DNA of 15,955 nt, taken from NCBI GenBank assembly GCA_910587695.1, contig CAJUNC010000002.1, forward strand, positions 177,306 to 193,260, written 5' to 3'. The position numbers and the translations under genes are program-made. Positions 7,201-15,400 of the stretch are shown piece by piece (position 1 is the stretch's first letter; the number at the start of each line of letters is the position of its first letter). This DNA is from an uncultured Lactobacillus sp. (lineage in GTDB: Bacteria; Bacillota; Bacilli; Lactobacillales; Lactobacillaceae). Under the pieces are notes generated by a model that was given only the letters and a program-made list of their open reading frames with translations, was not told the origin of the DNA and ran no database searches.

Positions 7201-8787
7201 TTTGATGGTAATGAAGCCCCTATCTACAAAGTTTTAAAAGATGCTGGGGTCAACTGGATCCGACTACGTGTTTGGAATGATCCATACGATGTTAATAACA
7301 ACACATATGCTGGTGGTGATTGTAGTGAAGCTAATGTTGTTCAAATGGCAAAAGATGCTTCTAAATATGGTTTGAAAGTTTTACTTGACTTCCACTACTC
7401 TGATTTTTGGGCTGATCCTGCTAAGCAACCACTCCCTAAAGCATGGGAAGATCAAACGGGTGATTCTTTAGCTAAGAGTGTTTACAATTACACAAGCAAG
7501 GTTTTGAATGATTTGAAAAACGCTGGTGTTGATGTTGATATGGTCCAAGTTGGTAATGAGATCACAAATGGTGTCTTTGGGATCTATTCCAATCGTGACC
7601 GAGGGGAATCATATCTAAATATCTGGGGCAACAAAGAAAAAGCAACTCAAATTTCTCGATATTTGAATGCTGGTGCTAAAGCTGTTCGGGATGTGTTGCC
7701 TGAAGCTAAAGTTGCTATTCAATTAGAAACGCCCAATGTACCTAAATATACTAATATCATGAATGCTTTACGCGATAATAATGTTGATTATGATATTTTA
7801 GGTACGTCGTATTATCCATTCTGGTCAACACATGATGGCAATGGCTGGTATGATGATGTTGATATGGGTTGGGGTGCTAATACACCTAAGAGCTTAGAAG
7901 GTATTGAAAAACTCGCTAAGCAAGAGTATGGTAAGCAGGTAGTTGTTTTGGAAACTGGTTGGATCAACAATGTTCGTGATTCGGATGGTACAGGAAATTC
8001 GATCGGACCTGATTCAGAGATCCAAGCATATAGTCATGATCCACAAGGTCAGGTCGATGCGATGGCAGATATGTATAAAGCTTTAGTTGCTCAAGGTGGC
8101 TTAGGTGGTTTCTGGTGGGAACCTGCATGGATCCCAGTTAAGGCTGGTTGGGAAAACTGGCAGTTTAATAAAGAAGCATCTGATAAGTATGGTACTGGCT
8201 GGGCTTCACAATATGCAGTCGGTTATGCACCAGATAGTGTGATGTATTACAATGGTCAACCAACTTGGGGTGGCTCAACATGGGATAACGTAGCCTTGTT
8301 TGATGATCTAGGGCATCCACTTCAATCATTGAAGATGTACAACGGTTTCTTACATGGTTATGAAACACCTAAAGCGCCTGAAAAGGCAACCTCTACGATC
8401 AACTTTAAGGTAAATAAAGTGTGGAATAGTAACAATGTCGCTTTAAAAGATGGGTTAGATGAAGGCACAACGCTTATGGCCTCTGATATGATCGAACCAC
8501 TTTCTGCTACGGGAAATGAATTACTTAGTGGGACAGGTGCGTTTACTCAAGAAAACCTAGAGAAGATCGCAAGTTATTTGGGCGGTATGACTACTGCGTT
8601 AGAGGGGGCTAAGACATACTATGCTGATAATGGAGATGCATACCACTACGTTTTCTGGTTTACTGAAGGTAAGACAGCTGAACAAAAAGCATGGAATTTC
8701 TACAATGATAATAAAAATGCCAAATACGGTGAACCTTTAGTTGCTAATGTTGAAGCAACTGTAACTTGGGGTGCAGCTAAGGCATAA
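4225..8787 (+). CDS. Secreted modular endo-beta-1,4-galactanase (GH53) with glucan-binding-type repeats
   Basis: Predicted arabinogalactan endo-beta-1,4-galactanase, which cuts beta-1,4-galactan side chains of plant pectin outside the cell. Complete, 1520 residues, far longer than a bare GH53 enzyme (about 350-420). Order: positive N-terminus and hydrophobic signal segment (19-36), likely cut after VSA (43); Thr/Ser/Glu-rich linker (44-132); YG-type 65-residue repeats (133-642); an unrecognised domain (643-785); module A (787-922); GH53 (about 966-1380); module B, homologous to A (1391-1520). GH53 hallmarks are RGVDIGSY, WIRLRVWNDP, DFHYSDFWADP, QVGNEITNG with acid/base E1112, VLETGW with nucleophile E1243, and GGFWWEPAWIP. 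All are intact. There is no LPXTG motif or C-terminal membrane anchor; the repeats probably hold it at the surface. Own promoter, ribosome binding site and terminator; two TAA stops in a row. Confidence 0.93.
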   Translation: MDIERLEKILANQTVKSKKLIYISSLTIALLATGACNQQDVSADQVNASETSKVQEPTEEIKKTSETVGSENDGQKTSTTISTTPKESEQVEINTPEKDATKDTTVQNTVKETTVVNSPNTDNSKNDLVEQKRDDHWYLVNETTGQQMTGFQELKDQNKTVYYSPENGQMQYGWQDIKNNKYYFDTYNGAMTTGQKNIDGNWYLFNNEGQMQRGFQDLKDYGENKTVYYDDNGQMQYGQQKINGAWYNFDTYDGAMKTGFIKIPDQNKTVYYDDNGQMQYGWQWIDNATRYFDTFNGAMAIGQKKINEHWYLFDNNGAMQRGFQNLKDYGDNKTVYYNQDGWMQYGWQWLDNATRYFDTFNGAMAIGQKKINDHWYLFDKNGAMQRGFQNLKDYGDNKTVYYNQDGWMQYGWQWLDNATRYFDTFNGAMAIGQKKINDHWYLFDKNGAMQRGFQNLKDYGDNKTVYYNQDGWMQYGWQWLDNATRYFDTFNGAMAIGQKKINDHWYLFDKNGAMQRGFQYLPEDKKVAYYNQDGWMLYGKQNIAGKTYSFNTYNGALENMDGQQKLDGNWYLFNKGEVLTGFQEIKDQNKTVYYDPNTARMQYGWQTIANNKYYFDTYNGAMYTGSHLIDGVDYSFNDDGTLLPLTIQTYREMVAKEVADDIQKTYGQNVDYDWNNQNDNYLAFTLHDTAQLVARNNLAATSEAVQKNLANNALFTGTANVVWTKSYKDMQQAITQAANDFMTAFTPKSDLSKAAIGVGAKEMNDSINVAIIIFTPGKDDAPKEEMVDSTLTASVSDVYKAPGVNAQVSDDLQVGDTLSTDELGNTFKVSPNLLNGVKGQKISEQNLKLIFSSLPGNESGLEGQKLYKGTDGNEYHYVFWLNDTFAGQKVGKQEAFLAANKDAVYGEPLKVSYSATLTWGAPVEESTGITGVPTSQMTDEQIDLAYKTGTNTGLRYDAVTVKPIEGMTDDMIRGVDIGSYQSLINAGVKFYDFDGNEAPIYKVLKDAGVNWIRLRVWNDPYDVNNNTYAGGDCSEANVVQMAKDASKYGLKVLLDFHYSDFWADPAKQPLPKAWEDQTGDSLAKSVYNYTSKVLNDLKNAGVDVDMVQVGNEITNGVFGIYSNRDRGESYLNIWGNKEKATQISRYLNAGAKAVRDVLPEAKVAIQLETPNVPKYTNIMNALRDNNVDYDILGTSYYPFWSTHDGNGWYDDVDMGWGANTPKSLEGIEKLAKQEYGKQVVVLETGWINNVRDSDGTGNSIGPDSEIQAYSHDPQGQVDAMADMYKALVAQGGLGGFWWEPAWIPVKAGWENWQFNKEASDKYGTGWASQYAVGYAPDSVMYYNGQPTWGGSTWDNVALFDDLGHPLQSLKMYNGFLHGYETPKAPEKATSTINFKVNKVWNSNNVALKDGLDEGTTLMASDMIEPLSATGNELLSGTGAFTQENLEKIASYLGGMTTALEGAKTYYADNGDAYHYVFWFTEGKTAEQKAWNFYNDNKNAKYGEPLVANVEATVTWGAAKA
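4621..6150 (+). repeat. YG-type repeat array in the galactanase, including three identical 195-bp units
   Basis: Repeats cover residues 133-642. Units starting at 5188, 5383 and 5578 look identical base for base over 195 bp. A fourth start at 5773 diverges after GGTTTCCAA. The flanking repeats (4621-5187 and 5773-6150) are older, diverged copies, some using QMQYG and YFDTYNGAM. The 65-residue unit matches the glucansucrase unit at 47 of 65 positions by hand count. Confidence 0.93.
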
Positions 8788-8791
8788 TAAT

Positions 8792-8838
8792 TAGGTTAGA
8801 AGAGTAGCTCTTGAAGTGACTTTTCTAACCTATTTTTT
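8792..8838 (+). terminator. Rho-independent terminator of the galactanase gene
   Basis: The left arm TAGGTTAGAA (8792-8801) pairs perfectly with TTCTAACCTA (8823-8832) and is followed by TTTTTT (8833-8838). The 21-nt loop contains a minor hairpin, AGAG-TAG-CTCT. It begins just after the tandem TAA stops. Confidence 0.85.
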
Positions 8839-8847
8839 GCTGTGTAA

Positions 8848-9064
8848 TGGTATTATTTAGATGCTAGGTCGTGTTGTAAAGTCAATGCGTACTTGAATCG
8901 TTTTAAAAGACGTAGCGGGAAACTTTTATTAGAACGATACGAGGTTTTCTGCTGTTGTACTGACGATTCTCTAAAATGTATAAATCGTAAAATAAAACAA
9001 ATTCAGCAAATGATTTATGGTTATTGTAATTTTGGATATCTCAAAACACGTATCTATTTCTAAA
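8848..9064 (+). pseudogene. Decayed 3' end of an ISL3-family transposase
   Basis: An open stretch without a start codon encodes, near its end, SLKCINRKIKQIQQMIYGY and then CNFGYLKTRI before TAA. This is close to the ISL3-family transposase C-terminus, where a Ser-Asn-Gly...Glu-Gly-(I/T)N segment precedes K-I-K-x-I-(Q/K)-R, then YGY, NF and R-I. The expected E-G appears as K-C, which looks like point decay, and the upstream catalytic region is absent. Residues 5' of about 8950 are too diverged to assign. It cannot make a working transposase. It lies between the galactanase terminator and the adhesin promoter, and marks past rearrangement here. Confidence 0.65.
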
Positions 9065-9069
9065 TATAG

Positions 9070-9113
9070 AGAAGCTCTGTGAGAATAGTTTAAACTGTTT
9101 TCACAGAGCTTCT
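9070..9113. repeat. 44-nt palindrome, terminator-like, 5 nt after the transposase remnant
   Basis: The arms AGAAGCTCTGTGA (9070-9082) and TCACAGAGCTTCT (9101-9113) are perfect complements. Pairing continues inward through two G-U pairs to the central palindrome AGTTTAAACT (9087-9096), so the whole 44 nt can fold. A run of seven T (9120-9126) follows six nt later. It may be the old IS terminator or terminal inverted repeat; AGCTCTGTGA resembles the GGCTCT-type ends of ISL3 elements. Confidence 0.7.
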
Positions 9114-9181
9114 TGTATCTTTTTTTATACTATTACTCAGTTGCTCTGGTCAAGGTCTAATTATATTAAAGGGAAAAATTG

Positions 9182-9283
9182 TTGGAAATAGCCTTTTTCC
9201 TTGTGTACAACGCAATCGCTTTATCGATATGGCTATGGAAGATCAAAGTAGAGGGTGTAACTGTTGAAAAAAAGACAAATTAA
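9182..9283 (+). CDS. Doubtful 33-residue membrane peptide ORF or gene fragment
   Basis: From a TTG at 9182, preceded by AAAGGG at 9168-9173, the frame encodes a hydrophobic helix, IAFFLVYNAIALSIWLW, then KIKVEGVTVEKKTN and a TAA stop. The pattern of a membrane helix followed by W-K-I-K-V-E-G resembles the start of small bacterial PH-domain-like membrane proteins, so this may be a truncated relic rather than a gene. The -35 of the adhesin promoter lies inside it. I would not call it functional without comparative evidence. Confidence 0.2.
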   Translation: MEIAFFLVYNAIALSIWLWKIKVEGVTVEKKTN

Positions 9284-9292
9284 CTTTATAGT
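9264..9292 (+). promoter_or_regulatory. Putative sigma-A promoter of the mucin-binding protein gene
   Basis: TTGAAA (9264-9269) and TATAGT (9287-9292) are separated by exactly 17 nt, close to the vegetative consensus. Transcription would start near 9299, giving a leader of about 107 nt. The leader contains a hairpin (9345-9368), TTAAAAAGTT paired with AACTTTTTAA, without a following T-run, so it is not an obvious terminator. No known riboswitch is recognised. Confidence 0.65.
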
Positions 9293-9390
9293 ATGAATAC
9301 AGATAATAAAAAAATTAATATTTTTAACAACTTAGATCATTTACTTTAAAAAGTTTTAACTTTTTAAGACAGCTTAACATAAAAAAGATG

Positions 9391-9396
9391 AGGGAG
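9391..9396 (+). promoter_or_regulatory. Ribosome binding site that decides the start of the mucin-binding protein
   Basis: AGGGAG lies 9 nt before the ATG at 9406. Two in-frame ATGs at 9388 and 9397 precede or abut this site and would have no proper spacing, so 9406 is the best start. Confidence 0.75.
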
Positions 9397-9405
9397 ATGA
9401 GCATT

Positions 9406-12400
9406 ATGCGAAAAACAAAAATGCGTTTGGCAAAGTATACATCTGAAGAAAAACGACACTATAAGTTATATAAGCGCAAAAAAACTTGGGTCATAGCTGG
9501 AATAACGATGTTTAGTTCAGCTGTATTGTTGCAGGTGCCTGCTTTAGCCGATGAAGTAACAACTTTGACTTTAGGAGAATCAACGACAGCTCAGGGAACT
9601 ATCCAAACTGATGATAAGACACTATCAGGGGCGCCAACAACAGATCAAACAACACAAGAGACTCTTGCTACAGACCAAACGAGTGTAGAAAAAGAAACAA
9701 CGTCAATAGCTGAATCAAACGAAGTAATTGATACCTCTACAACTAAAACAGAGCCCGAAAGTATTCAAACAAAAGAAGAAACAACAACGAATACACAAAT
9801 AGAACAGCCAAGTGAGGCTACGCAAACACAAGCGGTGGCATCAACAAGTAGTTTTAGAAGTGTAGCAGCTACATCTAATGAAAGTACGCAATCTGGTGAA
9901 GAAGCAATACATGTGACCACTGTCTCACAAGAAAATAGTGGAACTTTGGACAAAACGACTGCCGCGGATGGTTCAACTGAGTATACATTTACGACAGACA
10001 ATACTAGTCCTAACCGTGGACGTCTATCGATGACAGTCGAGTATACAGGGCAAAATGGTGATACTTTTAGTATGATCGTAAAGCCTAATGCGACTAAAGG
10101 TGGGATCTTGGAAGCTGCAGGCAATTTAGATGCTACCGGATCGCCCCAAAAGACAGCTTTGGGCGATGGTAGTTATAAGTATACTTGGACGATCACAAAT
10201 GCGGCAGATAATACAAATGTGACGGTCAAACAAACGATAAAACCGATCAATTTCTTTGCCGAAGTGATCCAAAACGGTGCTGAGCCTTACCCACCGTATT
10301 TAAATAGCATTGCAGACGATGGGATGACCGTCAGTGGTGATAACTATCAGATCAGCTTTTTGATCAATGATGTTCCAGCACCTACCAGCACAAATGTCAA
10401 GATAACGTTAGATAAGCGTTTGTTACCAGCAGGGGCTAAAGTTGAAACTAAGGCTGATGCTTATAAAGACAACACAACGACTAATGTGACGACTGATACT
10501 AACTATCTCTATCAAGTGGAGATCTTGGATGGTAATGTCGTTGCCAATGTTCCAACGACTGTCAGAGGCCTTGCGCAAGTAAAAGTCCCAGTCCCAGAAC
10601 ATTTTGTGTTAGATGCGACTGAAACTAACAAGTATTTGATGCATACAGGTGATCCGTATCTAAACGGAAATTTACAAGTAACACAGCCCGGTGGTGAAGG
10701 GACACCGATCATATTGACGGCAACAAAGCCGATCGTCTTTACCACGACAAGTGCTAAGTTATCTTTTATCGGGCATTACACGAGTACACAGACGACTGGC
10801 AAAAGTGAAGCACCATCTGGCTGGGTCGATCTTGGTGATGGTCAAAGAAAGTATTTTGGGACGGTAAATATCGATACCGGTGAAGCCCTTGATCCAAGCG
10901 GCTTATCCCCAGAAGCGAAAGGTTTTGACCAAAATGTATTGGCAAAAGATGATCCAAGCGTGCATGAAAACTTTGGCTTGATCATCCACTATTCCAACAG
11001 TGAACAAAGTAATAATCGCGATGTGGTGCTTGTTTCTGACTATAATAGTGTTAAAAATAGTGGCACAACCGTAAGTGATCAAAAAATCGATCCAGTCGAG
11101 CGTCCGATCTTGGATAATGGGGATAAAGCAGCCCCAGTTTTATATGCTGTGGGTCTGACCGCTAATGGGCTGACAGAATTTACACCAACGTATCATTTTG
11201 AGTTTCCAGATGAGATCACTACAACAGGGATCACCTTACCGATCAACAATGTGACAAATGATCATGCTGACTTTAAGTCATATAATCCAGCGCAAACGGG
11301 TTATACCGTAGTCGTTACGGGATCTGATGGTTCACAGATCATGCAGCATCTGCAAGCAGGTGAACATTATGATCCATTGACAGGACAGATCGATCATTTT
11401 GGTGAATTTAGGATGGGTAAAAAATTGGCTTCTGGTGTCAAGATCACGGCCTACGATGTTACGCCTGATGTTAAATATTATGCCAACGCCCTTCAAAATT
11501 CGGTCAACGGGACAAATGGTGCGAGTGCTTTAAACGACATCAATTCTGGGATGATCAACATTTTAGGGTATTTAAATTCTAAAGCTCAAGTTGGACAGAC
11601 TTATAGTTCTAAGATCCAAGTCGAATCGGAAAATAAACGTTTGACGACGGCATTTCAAGTAAATGTATCGGAACCTAAAAAGTTACCACTTCAAGGTTAT
11701 GAATGGCCTTCAACAGGCAGCGAAACTTATGTTAAAAAACCAGGTGACGAGTTTAGTATGGGATTACAAACCATGGGTTCGGTCTCAACGCCAAGTAAGG
11801 GAACAAACCTTGATGCTGGTGGGGTCTTAGTTGGTAAAGGGAATGGTACGGCAACTGACTTGCCAGGACATGCGTTGGCTGTTGAATACGGGACTATTAG
11901 AGAACCGATCGTATATCTCACAGTACCGGAACAGACAGTGTTGACCAATTTTGCTAAAAGCGATAAGTTCTATCAAGTGACTTATGATAAAAAATATCAA
12001 AACCCTGTCACCCCAGAACCAAAGATCATTCAAAAACAAAATATCAATGGACAGACAGTTGTGATCTTAGATTGGACAGGAACTGGGTTTGAATTAAAAC
12101 CCCAGATGAAAGTCTTGTTCAATTTAAAAGTTGCACCTGATGCAGTCAATGGCTTTGATGTTGGGCGAACGACCGTCGACATGTATGCTTATACCGAACC
12201 CGGTAAAGAACCAGCACTCTACACGGCAGCTTACCTAGAGAAAAATGGTATTTCGACTGATGGCCTGCAAGTGTATAAGGCAAATGTGAACAACACGAAT
12301 AATACAAGTTGGATCCAACTCGGAGGAGACACGAGTAAAACTGAATTACCAGCTAGTTTACAGACTCAGATCCAGTTTTCTGATGGAACGATCGCTAAGA

Positions 12401-15400
12401 CGACGATGACTGATACTGGTTCAAATACTATCCAATTTAGGATCGTTGCGACAGAAGAAGTCAAGCCAGCTCCACTTATCCAAGGGACGAAGAATTACAG
12501 TCTTTCAGATAAAGGGTCAAATTATCCCGCTAAAGATTATTTGGAAAAAGATGGGCAAAAACAAGGGCTCCAAACGTTACAATTTGGGATGGTGAATAAC
12601 TTAGCAAACGCTTTGAACAACGTGATCTCAGTTATGAATCTCCCGCAAGCTGGTGTCGTAGATAGTAATAACCCTAATGCTTCTGCGCAAGCTTTTACCT
12701 TGAATATCAGTGGCGCGGGCAAATTGGCTTTAGATTCGACGAATAATCATCTCCATGATGCACATACGCTTTATTATGCAACGCAAACAGCTGTTTTAAG
12801 TGCTGATGGCAAGACATTGACTTTTGCGGATGGCACGACTTGGATGAGTGGGCAGCCAATACCAAGTACTTTATTGACTGCTGATCAAGTCACCGATTGG
12901 AGCACGATCAAGTCGTTAGTATTAGATATACCTACTTTGAGTATGGGCAATAAGATCATTTATCATTTCGATGCTTACTCACCAACTAGTGAGACTAACA
13001 TGGGCAAACAGGTCACATTACGCCAAGTTGGAGGTTACACAGGACAAAAGGCTTTAGTTGTCGGAACGATAACGGATAGCTATGGTGCTTATGCGACTGT
13101 AAAATTTGTCGATCAAGCAGGTGCTCCGATCAATGGCTATCCTGATCTGGTCGGCAAAGCAACGTTAAATGAAGCAACTGGAGAATATGAGTTAGAAAAC
13201 AGTTATCTGTTAGGTGAAGTTGGTAAAGCGTTGAGTTTACCAGCACCACCAACGATCACAGGCTATAAGTTCGTTGAAAACCAGTATTCAAGCACGGTCT
13301 TCAAAGCTGATGGCTCGACAGTCATAACACGTGTTTATCAAGTCGATCAAGCACGACTTTTTGAAAATTCACTGCAAGGTAAACTATTGGATCAAGCGAC
13401 AGGTGATCCGCAAGCAGGAATGACCCAAGCAACTCCAACAGGAACAAGTGAGATCAAATTCACGGTGACTGATGAGCAATTAAAACGTCCAGGCTATACG
13501 TATAAGATCACAATAGTCGATCAAAATGGTACTCCTTTGACAAATAAAGTGTATGACAGTTTAGCTAAGGCGCTAGAAGAACAGGGGATCTTTGATGATA
13601 AGATCGATAACCAAGGCGTGACTCAAAACTTTATCGTTACGTATACAGCTGATTTCCAAAAAGCAGTGATCATAAGTGATAATGATCCAAGTAAGCAGAT
13701 ACCGACAAGTGAAGCTGAAGCTACGACAGCACCATATTTCCACGATGGTAAGACAGATGGCTTGATGTTTTACGATCAAGCAGGTGCTCCTTTGGTATCA
13801 GATGCTATGTTTGCTCGAACTGGTTATCGTTATACGGTCATCGCTCCAGATGGTAAAACCTATAGTGATTTTGCGGCAGCTTTGGCGACTAAATTAAGAT
13901 TCGATAATACGGATAACCCAGGAAATAGCGACAGTGAAGTTCAAGTTTATCGTGTAGTCTATGCTGAAGACATCCAAAAGCTACTCGTGACGATCATTGA
14001 CGATCAAGGCAAATTAAATGATGATGGTTCTTACACGAGTACGACTTTGGTCAACAACGAATTTTTAGGCCAAGGTCTAGCAGGTTCTGCTCCAAGTGAA
14101 GAAACAAGTCAAAAGTATGCCGATATGATCGAAAACTATCTCGCTCAAGGTTATGTGCTTGTAAGTAAAGAAGAACTTCCGACCTATGATCAAGATGAAA
14201 CAGCTGATCAAGTAGTGACTGTCCATTTAAAGCATGGAACAACAACACAAGAAAAGACTGTTAAACTTACCCAGATGGTCACATATAAATATAAAGATGG
14301 CGTCCATGCAGAAGAAAATGCAGCACCGACATATACTAAAGAATATAGCTTTACAGCAACTGAGACAGTCGATCAAATAACTAATAAAGTTATTCAGACC
14401 AAGTGGAGTGGACCACAGATGACAACTGTGGTGACAAGCCCAGTGATCGCTGGCTACAAGGCCGATAAGTCAGAAGTTGCAGCGATGCAAGTTTCGCATG
14501 AAACAGAAGAAACAGCGTTACAGACGGTCGTTTACTACACACCAAATATTCAAAAGTTAAACTATAAAGTTATCGATGATCAGACTGGCACGGAGATCGT
14601 AGTAGCGACACTTTTAGCACAAGGTGGATCAGAGACTGATATTCCAGAAAGTGTACAAACAGAGTATGCTACTAAGATAGCAGACTTACAAAAACAAGGT
14701 TATGTTATCGTAAGTCAAGACGACCTTCCATTGGTTTTTGATACAGATGATGCTTCTGATCAGTTGGTAGTCGTACATGTTAAGCACGGGACAAAAGAAG
14801 TCACGGGTACACCAAAGACAGTGACGCAAACCGTGACCTATGTTTACGGTAACGGACCAAAGAAAGGTCAACCGGTGACAGAAGCCCAGGTTAAAGAATA
14901 TGTCTTTACTTCGACTGACACGATCGATACAGTAACTGGTGCGATCTTGAGTACAGTGTGGAGTCCAGCGCAGACGACAGAAGTGATCCAAAGTCCAACG
15001 ATCACAGGCTACACACCAGATCGAAACGAGATCAGTGGTCAAACGATCACCCATGATTCAGAAGATCTCAGCACAGTGGTGACGTATACTGCGGGTGATC
15101 AAACCGTCAAGGTGCACTATATCGATGTCTACGGTGGAGCCAACAAAGAATTGACTGACCAACTCCAAACGATCACAGGTAAAGCGGGTTCGGCATACAC
15201 CAATACGCTGTGGGATTACGCGCAAGCAGGTTACGAATTAGTCAGTGCCCAACCAGAAGCAAGTGCAGGTAACTTTGATGAAGACCCAGATGCTGATCAA
15301 GAGCACTACGTTTACTTGACCCATGCGTTAAAACAAGTAGTGGGTACACCAGTGACAGTTAGTCAAACGATCAACTACGTCTACCGCACAGGTCCAAAAG

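Noticed and set aside
9388..9399. Upstream in-frame ATGs at 9388 and 9397 as the adhesin start
   Set aside because: The AGGGAG site sits between or over them, so only the ATG at 9406 has correct spacing.
9765..10124. 119-codon minus-strand frame in the adhesin stalk
   Set aside because: Antisense to a Thr/Ser/Gln-rich coding stretch, Cys/Val-rich, with no ribosome binding site or motif. The plus strand encodes the long adhesin frame here.
14686..15054. 122-codon minus-strand frame in the mucin-binding repeats
   Set aside because: Antisense shadow of well-formed MucBP/B2 repeats; Cys/His/Trp-rich composition is typical of a spurious frame.
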